From NCBI GenBank assembly GCA_016706365.1, contig JADJJU010000008.1, forward strand, positions 1-64,000: DNA of 64,000 bases, written 5' to 3'. A program made the translations under genes and the position numbers. The notes under the pieces are model-generated. The model saw only the letters and a program-made list of their open reading frames with translations. It did no database searches and had not been told where the DNA came from. Positions 1-8,227 of this stretch are shown here, in pieces (the stretch's first letter is position 1; each line of letters opens with the position of its first letter). The stretch comes from Saprospiraceae bacterium (lineage in GTDB: Bacteria > Bacteroidota > Bacteroidia > Chitinophagales > Saprospiraceae).

Positions 1-35
1 ACGAGCGAGGAAAGGGGTGTGTTGGGCTGTACGGC

Positions 36-98
36 TGTTTCAAATCTAAAACCTGAAAACTGAACTCTGAAATCTGAAATTTCTGCAACTTCCTTTCT
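36..98 (-). repeat. Low-complexity word run ending in AACAGCC
   Basis: Read on the minus strand, this stretch is a run of related short words (TTTCAGA, TTCAG, TTTCAGG) that ends in GAAACAGCCG. Runs built from other words but ending in the same AACAGCC motif occur just after the stop codons of topA, frr and thrS and at 35250-35312. No coding potential is seen. Confidence 0.5.
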
Positions 99-111
99 AT
101 CTTGTTCAGTA

Positions 112-588
112 ATGAGATATCTGCCTGTTGTACTGATATACTTTTCATGCTTCGCTGCTTGTCAGATGGAGAAAACAATTTCATTGCAAGAATTCGGTCT
201 TCCACTTGAAATGTCAGTCCCGCATAATGCCAAAATCATGGAAATGGATCTCATTGTTACAAAGGACATAGAGATTAAAACCAATGGATATTATCTTCAA
301 TTATTAACACTTTCTGTTCCATTAGATACTACTATTAGTGTTTTGGAAAACATCAGGCATGGGGTCAGTTCAGATGCTGATTTTATCACGCTGATAGAAG
401 AAAATGAAAACGGATTCATCTTTGAGAAAAAAGATGAGACAGGAAAAAGCGTCTATAATTTCCGTCATTTAATGCACCTGGACTCCATTGTCATCATGGC
501 CAAAGCAAGTGACAGCATGGGCTTCAGTCTTGCACAGGTACGGAAGATGCGGAAATCAGTCTTGCAGGCGAAGGTGAAACCTAACTAA
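112..588 (+). CDS. Small putative lipoprotein of unknown function
   Basis: This encodes 158 residues. The N-terminus is hydrophobic and ends in a lipobox-like FAAC with Cys17, so I infer a lipoprotein anchored in the envelope. I do not recognise a domain in the rest, which is mixed alpha/beta in character with no cysteines or obvious catalytic motif. It stands alone on the plus strand. A TATCTTG sequence just upstream resembles a degenerate Bacteroidota -7 box. A copy of the composite hairpin element begins at its stop codon. The function is unknown; the reading frame is convincing because of its length and its signal sequence. Confidence 0.6.
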   Translation: MRYLPVVLIYFSCFAACQMEKTISLQEFGLPLEMSVPHNAKIMEMDLIVTKDIEIKTNGYYLQLLTLSVPLDTTISVLENIRHGVSSDADFITLIEENENGFIFEKKDETGKSVYNFRHLMHLDSIVIMAKASDSMGFSLAQVRKMRKSVLQAKVKPN

Positions 589-777
589 CTCTCATTCCCA
601 CAAACCCAAACCCCAAACCCCCAACCCAACCGCGGGCTCCGACCGCACATCACCTCCGAAAGAAATTGATTGAGGATCAGTCAATTTCTTTCGGAGATTT
701 ATCACTTCTTTATGGCGTAGCCATTAAGAAACATCACTTTTCCAGCCAGAGGCGCAGAAAAACATCACCTGCTTACG
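588..777 (+). repeat. Composite four-hairpin element, copy A
   Basis: The stretch starts with an A/C-rich leader (about 588-630). A mini-hairpin with stem GCGG/CCGC around a GCTCCGA loop follows (632-646), then linker ACATCACC (647-654). Next is a long hairpin (about 655-697; stem TCCGAAAGAAATTGA and its complement), then a degenerate linker TTATCACT. Then come a hairpin TTCTTtAT-GGCGTAGCC-ATtAAGAA, linker ACATCACT (731-738), a hairpin TTTTC-caGCCagaGGCgca-GAAAA, and linker ACATCACC (762-769). Linker-to-linker distances are about 52, 32 and 31 bases. The order matches the copies at 45425-45632, 45648-45830 and 49378-49565. Confidence 0.75.
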
Positions 778-892
778 AGCCTTCCTCTTCAATAGTCGCA
801 AAACACCCTCAAAAACAACCCACTAGCAGCCTCTAAACTCCTCATCCATTCATTTGCCATACCAATAAAAACACTGCTAAATAAAATTTTGA

Positions 893-900
893 TACTTTTG
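893..900 (+). promoter_or_regulatory. Putative topA promoter -7 box
   Basis: TACTTTTG matches the Bacteroidota sigma-A -7 consensus TAnnTTTG and lies about 80 bases before the topA start. No clean TTTG is found at the expected spacing for the -33 box, so the assignment is moderate. Confidence 0.45.
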
Positions 901-981
901 CGCCGTGGAAAGCAATAAAAGAGCATCATAAAATGTGATTTTCCGGCTCCTGTTGCACGATACAAACCATTAAAAAAGCTT

Positions 982-3570
982 ATGTCGAAAAAATTACTGA
1001 TCGTTGAATCCCCCGCCAAAGCCAAGACTATTGAGAAAATTTTGGGTAAAGACTTCACAGTCAAATCCAGCTATGGGCACGTCCGTGATCTGGACAAAGG
1101 CAATAATGCAGTAGATGTGCACAATGACTTCAAACCCCGCTATATAGTCTCTCCTGAAAAAACCAGAGTAGTTAAGGAACTTAAAGATCTGGTCAAAAAA
1201 GTAGATGAAGTCTGGCTCGCGACGGATGAGGACCGAGAAGGGGAAGCCATTTCATGGCACCTTTGTGAAGTTTTAGGCCTCGATGTGTATCAGACTAAAA
1301 GAATAGTTTTTACAGAAATCACCAAACCAGCCATTCTCAAAGCAGTCAATAATCCAAGAAATGTAAATGTCGATCTGGTAAATGCCCAGCAGGCGAGACG
1401 GATTCTCGACAGATTAGTAGGCTTTGAATTATCAGAATTACTTTGGAGAAAAATAAAAGGTAAACTTTCTGCAGGCAGGGTACAATCTGTGTCAGTTAAG
1501 CTGGTAGTAGAGCGTGAAAGAGAAATCACCGGATTCGAAACCCGTCCATATTTTAAAATTACAGCTGACTTTCCTGTCCTGAATGATGTGGGAAAAACAG
1601 TAATGCTTCAGTCAGAGTTAAAGAAAGATTTACCCCTTAAAGGAGACGCAAACCAGTTTCTGGAAAGCTGTATACCTGCTAATTATAAGATCAATGATAT
1701 CGAGGTTAAACCTGCATACCGCAAGCCTGCACCTCCATTTACAACATCTACATTGCAACAGGAAGCCAGTAGAAAACTAGGTTTCAACGTGAACCGTACG
1801 ATGTCTGCTGCTCAGAAATTATATGAGCAGGGTTTTATCACATACATGAGAACGGATTCTACCAGTATCTCTGAAGTAGCTTTACAATCCATAAGCAATC
1901 AGATCCAGAATGAATACGGTGCAAAATACCTTCATGTTCGTCGTTTCAAAACCAAATCCGAATCTGCACAAGAAGCGCACGAAGCCATTCGTCCTACATA
2001 TATAGAAAACAAAAACATTCAGGCCGACAGAGATATGGAACGCCTGTATGAGTTAATCTGGAAGCGTACGATTGCTTCTCAGATGTCAGATGCAGAGCTG
2101 GAAAGAACAATCGTCCATATCAACATCTCCACCAGATCTGAAGAATTGATTGCAGAAGGGGAAGTAATGAAATTCGACGGATTCCTGAAAGTATATCTTG
2201 AGTCCAGTGATGATGATGAAGATGATGAAGCTGCAGGAGTATTGCCACCATTAAACAAGGGCATGTCGCTGCAGCTGAATGAAATGTTGGCAACACAAAA
2301 ATATACAAGGGCTCCTGCAAGATATACTGAGGCTGGATTGGTCAAAAAACTGGAAGAATTAGGTATCGGCCGACCTTCTACATATGCTCCCACGATTTCT
2401 AAAATCATGGAAGAGGAAAGAGGCTATGTGATTCGGGACAGCAGAGATGGTGTCGAAAGAAAGTTTGAAATCCTGAGCCTGAAAAATGGTAAAATCACTG
2501 TTCGCACGGAATCTGAAATGACGGGAGCTGTGAAAAACAGACTTTTCCCGACTGATATGGGTATGGTTGTAACGGACTTTTTGGACAGCCATTTTGATCA
2601 GATCATGGACTATCATTTCACTGCTGATATCGAGAAGCAATTTGATAAAATTGCAGCCGGCCAAAATCAATGGAGCAAAATGCTCAAGGATTTCTACTTT
2701 CCTTTCCATGAACTGGTTCAAAAAACACTACAGGAAGCTGAACGTGCATCCGGTGAAAGAGAACTGGGAACAGACCCGGAAAGTGGCAGAACAGTAATTG
2801 TAAGGATATCAAGATTTGGAAAACCCATTGTACAAATCGGAAAAAGAGACGAACTGGCAGAAGATGAATCTCCAAAATTTGCCAATCTAAAACCGGGTCA
2901 ATCTCTTGAAAGTATAGAATTGGATGAAGCTTTGAAATTGTTTGAATTGCCAAAGACTCTCGGTCAATATGAAGATCATGAAGTTTCCGTGCATTCCGGA
3001 AGGTTCGGTCCTTATATTAAATACAAAGAGTTGTTTGTTTCCCTCCCCCGCGGATTAGATCCTATGAGTGTGGTACTGGAGACAGCCATTATTTTAATAA
3101 AAGAAAAATTGGAAGCTGATGCTCCCTTTATTATGTATCAGGGCAAGGCTGTTACAAAAGGTAAGGGTAGATTCGGTCCATTCCTGAAGTGGGGCGATTT
3201 GTATATCAATGTGCCTGTCAGATTTCCGCTGGATACCATGACAGAATCACAGACAATTGAGCTTATCGAGGCAAAAGTTGCAAAAGAATTGACCAAGTAT
3301 ATTCAGCAATGGCCTGAAGAAAAAATTGTAATTGAGAATGGTCGTTGGGGTCCATTCATTCGTTTTGGCAAAAAAATGGTCAAAATCGGCAAGAAGGCAG
3401 ATGGAAGCAAATATACCAATGAAGATGCATCAGGTATAACATTGGAGGAAGTCAAAAAAATGATCGAAGTCGAGATTCCTGATGCATTCGCTAAGAAAGC
3501 TGTAGCTAAGAAACCGGCAGCGAAAACTGCGGCTAAGAAGCCGGCGGCGAAGAAGACGGTTAAGAGGTAG
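982..3570 (+). CDS. topA: DNA topoisomerase I
   Basis: Type IA topoisomerase that relaxes negative supercoils through a covalent 5'-phosphotyrosine intermediate in the nucleoid. The N-terminal TOPRIM domain (about residues 3-115) contains the acidic motif DEDREGE used for Mg2+ binding. The active site reads GFITYMRTDS with catalytic Tyr288. In place of zinc ribbons, the C-terminal part has three copies of a GR(F/W)GP(Y/F) repeat (about 670-830), as in Toprim_Crpt-type enzymes. The last 25 residues are a Lys/Ala-rich basic tail, which I believe is common in Bacteroidota TopA and probably contacts DNA. At 862 residues it is a normal length and intact. It is monocistronic between two repeat-rich regions. 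The start is the first ATG, 82 bases after a TACTTTTG box. Confidence 0.97.
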   Translation: MSKKLLIVESPAKAKTIEKILGKDFTVKSSYGHVRDLDKGNNAVDVHNDFKPRYIVSPEKTRVVKELKDLVKKVDEVWLATDEDREGEAISWHLCEVLGLDVYQTKRIVFTEITKPAILKAVNNPRNVNVDLVNAQQARRILDRLVGFELSELLWRKIKGKLSAGRVQSVSVKLVVEREREITGFETRPYFKITADFPVLNDVGKTVMLQSELKKDLPLKGDANQFLESCIPANYKINDIEVKPAYRKPAPPFTTSTLQQEASRKLGFNVNRTMSAAQKLYEQGFITYMRTDSTSISEVALQSISNQIQNEYGAKYLHVRRFKTKSESAQEAHEAIRPTYIENKNIQADRDMERLYELIWKRTIASQMSDAELERTIVHINISTRSEELIAEGEVMKFDGFLKVYLESSDDDEDDEAAGVLPPLNKGMSLQLNEMLATQKYTRAPARYTEAGLVKKLEELGIGRPSTYAPTISKIMEEERGYVIRDSRDGVERKFEILSLKNGKITVRTESEMTGAVKNRLFPTDMGMVVTDFLDSHFDQIMDYHFTADIEKQFDKIAAGQNQWSKMLKDFYFPFHELVQKTLQEAERASGERELGTDPESGRTVIVRISRFGKPIVQIGKRDELAEDESPKFANLKPGQSLESIELDEALKLFELPKTLGQYEDHEVSVHSGRFGPYIKYKELFVSLPRGLDPMSVVLETAIILIKEKLEADAPFIMYQGKAVTKGKGRFGPFLKWGDLYINVPVRFPLDTMTESQTIELIEAKVAKELTKYIQQWPEEKIVIENGRWGPFIRFGKKMVKIGKKADGSKYTNEDASGITLEEVKKMIEVEIPDAFAKKAVAKKPAAKTAAKKPAAKKTVKR

Positions 3571-3655
3571 ATATAAGGTATAAGAGATGAGATGAAAGAT
3601 GAGCAGCCAGTTATGAGCGATGAATTATGAATGATGAGTGAAACAGCCAAAATAG
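3571..3655 (+). repeat. Low-complexity word run (ATGA words) ending in AACAGCC
   Basis: Directly after the topA stop codon there is a run of TAAG/ATGAGATGA-type words. It is interrupted once by GCAGCC and ends in GAAACAGCC at about 3640-3648. It belongs to the same loose family as the runs after frr, thrS and the DUF2142 gene. Confidence 0.5.
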
Positions 3656-3717
3656 CTTGGTTTAACAATAGAGGAGTTAGGTCATAATTAAATTATTCAA
3701 TCATAATTCCGATTTAG

Positions 3718-3822
3718 AGACGCAATGCATTGCGTCTTCGTCTCTAGATAAACAACCTGTATCAATGGACAATTGGCAATTCAAAAAAGATCAGCCTTTG
3801 TTGGGGCGAATCACGATCCGCC
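3718..3822. repeat. Two intergenic palindromes
   Basis: A perfect 20-base palindrome AGACGCAATG/CATTGCGTCT lies at 3718-3737. A second, imperfect one with stem GGGCGaATC/GATcCGCC lies near 3803-3822. From memory, palindromes of this type recur in intergenic DNA of many Bacteroidota and Cyanobacteria; that recollection is not checked here. No gene is seen between 3571 and 4060. Confidence 0.5.
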
Positions 3823-3837
3823 TGGCCCGGAAAAATC

Positions 3838-3955
3838 GTTTTTTGTCTCGCGTGAAAAAGCGTCACTTTGGGCAGCATAGCTGGCCAAAAAGTCACCTTT
3901 TGCCGGAGGCAAAACATATCACCTTGCAAGCGTAGCGCAGCAAGACGTCACCCGT
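3838..3955 (+). repeat. Hairpin array related to the composite element
   Basis: Four hairpins are separated by GTCACT, GTCACC, ATCACC and GTCACC, variants of the ACATCACC linker. The hairpins are TTTTT/AAAAA; TTTGG with a GCATAGC loop; TTTTGCC-gga-GGCAAAA (about 3898-3914); and TTGC-aaGCGTAGCgca-GCAA (about 3924-3944). The loops are those of the main element, but the A/C-rich leader and the GCTCCGC mini-hairpin are missing. I read this as a diverged or partial relative. Confidence 0.6.
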
Positions 3956-4060
3956 GCAAAGACGAAAGATTGTGAGTACGACAAATAGACTGCCGGGTAG
4001 AAGTAGCATTATCCGGTAGGTTATAAGTTAGTCGCCTCTTGCACTCTACCAATCCAGGTA

Positions 4061-5658
4061 TTACCTCCACACCGGCACCTTAAAAGATCTCTCTCCTTCA
4101 GATCCGGCCACATAAAATATGAATATACCTTGCGTATCAGGCAATTGGAATGTCTCATTTCCATAGATTTTATCTGACCAGATAAGCTTACCCTGAAGAT
4201 CCATTAATTTGAGATCCAACAAGTCGTTCATTTCTGCTTTCTCAATTTGGAAGCGGCGATCCCCAGCAGGAATCAACAGATAGGGAGCTTTGAGTAATGA
4301 AATATCATTATTTGAAGTATTTACATCTACCTGTAGTTTATACATTTCTCTGCCTATAGCACCCAGATTACTGGACAAATACATTTGATTGCCATTGAAG
4401 CCAATGATCTGGACCGATGGCCCATTTGTGGAATTAGCCGCGTATGAATGAATGAGTTGAGGATTGAGGTCATTACTTTCAAACTGGTATATTTTAGGTA
4501 CAAAGTTGTTATTTATACCCGTAGTAAAAATGATAGATCCACCATAGGAAACCATCTCTCCAAACGTAAACTCAGTACTCTCATGATAGATTTTTGTACC
4601 GGCCAGCGTTCCATCTGTTTCATATATATACACGTCACCGAATGAAGACATGCTAAAGTAAGCTTTACCATTCAGAACTCCGGAGGGAACTGAAACTCCC
4701 TGTGTGAATGATGTATTAAAAGGTCCTAAATTAACCGTTTGGGAAGAAAAACCATTCAAAGCATATAAGCGGTTTGGTGTCAACATTAAAACTAGATTAT
4801 CCTTGTATGGAATGAAGCGATATGCACTTAAATAAGTACTTCCCGCAGGACTTGTATATTTTGAAGCAATACTTCCCGCAGCACTTGCAGTTGCATATAA
4901 AATATATTCAGAAAAATTATCCAGCACAAATAAGATTCTTCCATTCACACTTTCCATAGCATCAATTCCTGCAAATGAAGATGATTTGGCAACCTTAGTA
5001 ACTATAACGCCATTAGCAGAACTTCCAAACGTTCTATAAACGAAAGCACTATCCGTTGATCTGGCTGGAAATGCAATTCCATTTTCAAAGGATATAAATC
5101 TTTCATGTGAGCCATTTCCACCGTCTGACAACTGCATTTCATGTGGACAAGTAATCCGTTGGACATCTGAAGGCGTACCACTGGTCATGAATAATTGAGT
5201 GGGTGTTGCAAAATATAGGAGATCATTTTTGCCTACAATCGTTTTGATAAAACCTTCTCCGGCGGATCCGGCCGCACTTTCATAAAATAAAGTAGTGCCT
5301 TCTTCAGTACCATCACTTACCCAAAGTTCGGGTCCTTTGATCCCATCATTTGCATTAAAATATACCCGATTTTTATAAACACCTAATATGAACGGAATGG
5401 AGCCGGCAGAACCGGGATTAATGTCCTTCACCATGGAGACACTTCCATTTATTTCTTTGTATAATTCAACACCGTGAACACCATCATTGGCTGAAAAAAA
5501 TACGGTCTCGCCTATTCTTGCAAATGATTTATTAAATGGATTCAATCCATCAGCTGAGCCCGGATTGATATCGAGCAACAATTGAGGAGTTTGGGCCCTG
5601 GAATTTATAAAAAGAAAAGACTGGAAATTATCAGGAAAATGTGTTGATAATGCTTCAT
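4061..5658 (-). CDS. T9SS-secreted ELWxSDGT-repeat protein (frameshifted in the signal peptide)
   Basis: The mature part carries repeats of the type NDGxxGxELWVSDGTxxGT (early half), seen in Bacteroidota surface proteins. It ends in a type A T9SS C-terminal sorting domain of about 75 residues (LIPAGDRRFQIEKA... to ...RSFKVPVWR). I infer export to the cell surface or medium; the function is unknown. The frame that runs through the body has no good start: it opens from a stop near 5661 and reads SRAQTPQ at a signal-peptidase site. In the neighbouring frame an ATG at 5658 gives MKHYQHIFLIISSLFF, a typical signal core, followed at once by a stop. Adding one T to the T5 run at 5609-5613 (minus strand) joins the two. 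I therefore give the gene as 4061-5658 with a single-base deletion. Confidence 0.75.
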
Positions 5659-5792
5659 ACTATTATAGTGTTTTTTCAAAGATCGAATTTTTTATCCAAA
5701 AAATGTAAAATGGCACTAATTATATACTTGCACTATGATCAATTCTGTTTTTTTAATGCTTTGGAAATTAATGTATCTGAGACGCGATACAC

Positions 5793-6938
5793 TCAATAAT
5801 TCAATGCAGCCAGGATGAGCTCTGCTGCCTTTTGAGATGCCGGTTTTTCTTGCCTTAACAGGCTTTCCAAATCTGAATATTCTTTTTCAAAGTATCCTTC
5901 TAAGGAAGGATCAAGTAATCGGCTCAACTCCATTTTTATTCGCTCAGGATTTAATTCTTCCTGAATCAATTCAGATACAAATGCTTTGTCCATGATCAGA
6001 TTTACCAAAGAAATATATGGGACCCGAATTACCCTTTTTGCAATCTGATATGATAAATAACTCCCTTTATAACAAACCACCTGAGGGACCTTGAAAAGAG
6101 CAGTTTCCAATGTTGCTGTTCCGGAAGTGACTAATGCTGCATCAGCTATTGAGAGCAATTGATAAGTCCTGCCTTTTACATATTCTATCTGAGGATGAGA
6201 TTTTATACTTTGTCCTGTTGTATCTGTGACGATTGTCTCGTAAAATTCATCTGACTGGGCAGAAGCTCCGGCAATTATGAAGCTAGCATCTGGAAAATCA
6301 GCAAGCACGCTTAGCATTAAAGGCAGCACTGTCCTAATTTCTTGTTTGCGGCTACCGGGTAATAATGCAATTATTTTCTTTTCTGAAACTGTACTCTCCG
6401 GGTTCAAATGCTTTTCACTCAAAAAAGCATCCCGTGCTTCCATCAATGGATGTCCCACATACTGCACTTCCATGTCGTACTTTCTGAAAAATTCTTTTTC
6501 AAATGGCAGGATAACCAACATAAGATCCACAACCTTTTTTAGGGTATGTACTCTGGATGCATTCCATGCCCAGACTTGAGGAGCTATGTAGTAGATAACT
6601 TTAATCCCCTGTTGCTTCAACCATTTGGCCATTCGGATATTGAATCCGGGATAATCTATCAAAACCACTGCATCCGGACGAAAAGCCAGAATATCTTGTT
6701 TACACTTTTTGAAATTTCTTAGAATCTCAGGAAGATGTCTGAGCACTTCAACAAATCCCATAAAAGCCAGTTCCCGATAATGCTTTACAATATTAACACC
6801 CGCTGCACTCATCAGGTCACCTCCCCAGCCTCTTATTGACAGATTGGGATTTATGGCTTGCAAGGCTTTGGCAAGATTGCTGCCATGCAGGTCTCCCGAA
6901 GCTTCACCCGCAATGACGTATAATCTGTGATTAGCCAT
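5793..6938 (-). CDS. lpxB: Lipid-A-disaccharide synthase
   Basis: Glycosyltransferase family 19 enzyme that joins UDP-2,3-diacylglucosamine and lipid X to make the lipid A disaccharide at the inner face of the inner membrane. The N-terminus IAGEASGDLHGSNLAKAL and the segment YYIAPQVWAWN (near residue 110) are family hallmarks. LLPGSRKQEI and SGTATLETALFKVPQVVCYK are the nucleotide-sugar binding motifs of the C-terminal half. I start it at the ATG at 6938, directly before ANHRLYVIAGEASGD, giving 381 residues, the usual length. An upstream in-frame ATG at 6989 would overlap the preceding gene and adds nothing conserved. It is third in an operon with surE and a small membrane protein, 11 bases after the latter. 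Confidence 0.96.
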   Translation of the reverse strand: MANHRLYVIAGEASGDLHGSNLAKALQAINPNLSIRGWGGDLMSAAGVNIVKHYRELAFMGFVEVLRHLPEILRNFKKCKQDILAFRPDAVVLIDYPGFNIRMAKWLKQQGIKVIYYIAPQVWAWNASRVHTLKKVVDLMLVILPFEKEFFRKYDMEVQYVGHPLMEARDAFLSEKHLNPESTVSEKKIIALLPGSRKQEIRTVLPLMLSVLADFPDASFIIAGASAQSDEFYETIVTDTTGQSIKSHPQIEYVKGRTYQLLSIADAALVTSGTATLETALFKVPQVVCYKGSYLSYQIAKRVIRVPYISLVNLIMDKAFVSELIQEELNPERIKMELSRLLDPSLEGYFEKEYSDLESLLRQEKPASQKAAELILAALNY

Positions 6939-6949
6939 AAAATAAATCC

Positions 6950-7267
6950 CTATTTGGAAAATAGTGCCGGTCCAAAGATGACTAGCCAAACTATCACTCC
7001 AGTCATCGTAGCGAAAACCATTCCTCTCTGAGATTGGAAGAAGTACTTTTTGCGGTAATAATTCATTGGAAGGAGGTTGAGGCAGATAGCAACCAGAAGA
7101 CTGGTTCTGTATCTGAATCCGGTAGCTTCACCTTCAGCGGTTATGATTCCAGCATTCTGCAGTTGCTCAAATATCATGAGCAATATAGCATATCCTACAA
7201 AGGGAATCAGAATTCCAGCAATGTATCCGCTCAGTATTGAATTTTTTTCCAGAAAGAAACGCAACAT
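6950..7267 (-). CDS. Small integral membrane protein of unknown function
   Basis: A 105-residue protein with three probable membrane segments: SGYIAGILIPFVGYAILLMIF, YRTSLLVAICLNLLPMNYY and MVFATMTGVIVWLVIFGPALF. No enzyme motif is seen. It lies 5 bases after surE and 11 bases before lpxB, all on the minus strand, so it is almost certainly co-transcribed with them. Its position suggests an envelope role, but that is inference from context only. Confidence 0.75.
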   Translation of the reverse strand: MLRFFLEKNSILSGYIAGILIPFVGYAILLMIFEQLQNAGIITAEGEATGFRYRTSLLVAICLNLLPMNYYRKKYFFQSQRGMVFATMTGVIVWLVIFGPALFSK

Positions 7268-7272
7268 ATCAA

Positions 7273-8040
7273 TTAGTCGTTGAGGTCACTCAGACCTGCC
7301 ATAGCGCCGTAGCTTGTCAGATCATGACCAGATGGTACAATAGAAATATAGCCATTATCCAAAGCGTGAACATCTGTATCAGAACCTAAGTCTTCATTGA
7401 TAAATTGTCCGGTGAGCCAGTAATATTTCTGGCCTCTAGGGTCTGTGGATTCTACAAATTCTTCTATCCAGCGGGCATTCGCCTGTCGGCAAACTTTCAT
7501 TCCTTTTATCTCACCCGAAGCCAGTTTAGGAATATTGACATTCAGAAGGCGAGTTTGTGAAAGTCCATTGTCCAGAACAAACTGCATTATCCTTCTGACA
7601 AATGGCTTGGATGGCTCAAAATCTGCATCGAATGAATAATCCAGCAATGAAAATCCAATGGAATTAATTCCTTCCAGCGAAGCTTCCATAGCCGCAGAAA
7701 GTGTTCCGGAATAAATGATATTAATAGATGCATTCGAGCCGTGGTTGATCCCGGATACACATAAATCTACTTTGCGATCTTTGAGTACCACATGCTTGGC
7801 CAGTTTCACACAATCCACCGGAGTACCATTGCATTCCCAGGCTTGTATATCGCCAAAGGATTGTACACGATTAATCCTCAATGGATTGTGAATTGTAATA
7901 GCATGTCCCATACCGGATTGTGGTGAATCAGGTGCGATTATAATTACTTCTCCCAGCTCAGAAGCTACTTCCACAAGTGCGCGAATTCCGGGTGCAAAAT
8001 GTCCGTCATCATTGGTCACTAATATCAAAGGTCTGCTCAT
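7273..8040 (-). CDS. surE: 5'/3'-nucleotidase SurE
   Basis: Metal-dependent phosphatase that dephosphorylates nucleoside 5'- and 3'-monophosphates and is linked to stress and stationary-phase survival. The N-terminus ILVTNDDGHFAPGIRAL carries the paired Asp metal ligands of the SurE fold. The SGINHGSNASINIIYSGTLSAAMEA segment is the second family signature. At 255 residues it is intact and of normal length. It is the first gene of a tight three-gene minus-strand unit with a membrane protein and lpxB. Confidence 0.96.
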   Translation of the reverse strand: MSRPLILVTNDDGHFAPGIRALVEVASELGEVIIIAPDSPQSGMGHAITIHNPLRINRVQSFGDIQAWECNGTPVDCVKLAKHVVLKDRKVDLCVSGINHGSNASINIIYSGTLSAAMEASLEGINSIGFSLLDYSFDADFEPSKPFVRRIMQFVLDNGLSQTRLLNVNIPKLASGEIKGMKVCRQANARWIEEFVESTDPRGQKYYWLTGQFINEDLGSDTDVHALDNGYISIVPSGHDLTSYGAMAGLSDLND

Positions 8041-8227
8041 ATCTAATATTATTTATTCAATTTCTGATTGCCTGAAGCTATCAGATTACTTACTGCTATT
8101 TTACAGTGCCGCAAATGTAAGCTGAAATAAATGGTATAAGAAATGAATTGAAAGACGATATTCTTAAAGCAAAAATTATAATTGATGCAATTGCAGTTCT
8201 TACAAATGTGTTAATATGCACCTAAAA

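Noticed and set aside
3718..3737. 20-base palindrome as an operator or attachment site
   Set aside because: It lies between convergent genes (topA and a T9SS gene) with no promoter nearby, and resembles widely dispersed intergenic palindromes.
5605..5662. Programmed -1 frameshift in the T9SS protein
   Set aside because: The T5 run does not form a canonical slippery heptamer in the reading frame, and many other genes in the window carry similar indels, so sequence error is simpler.
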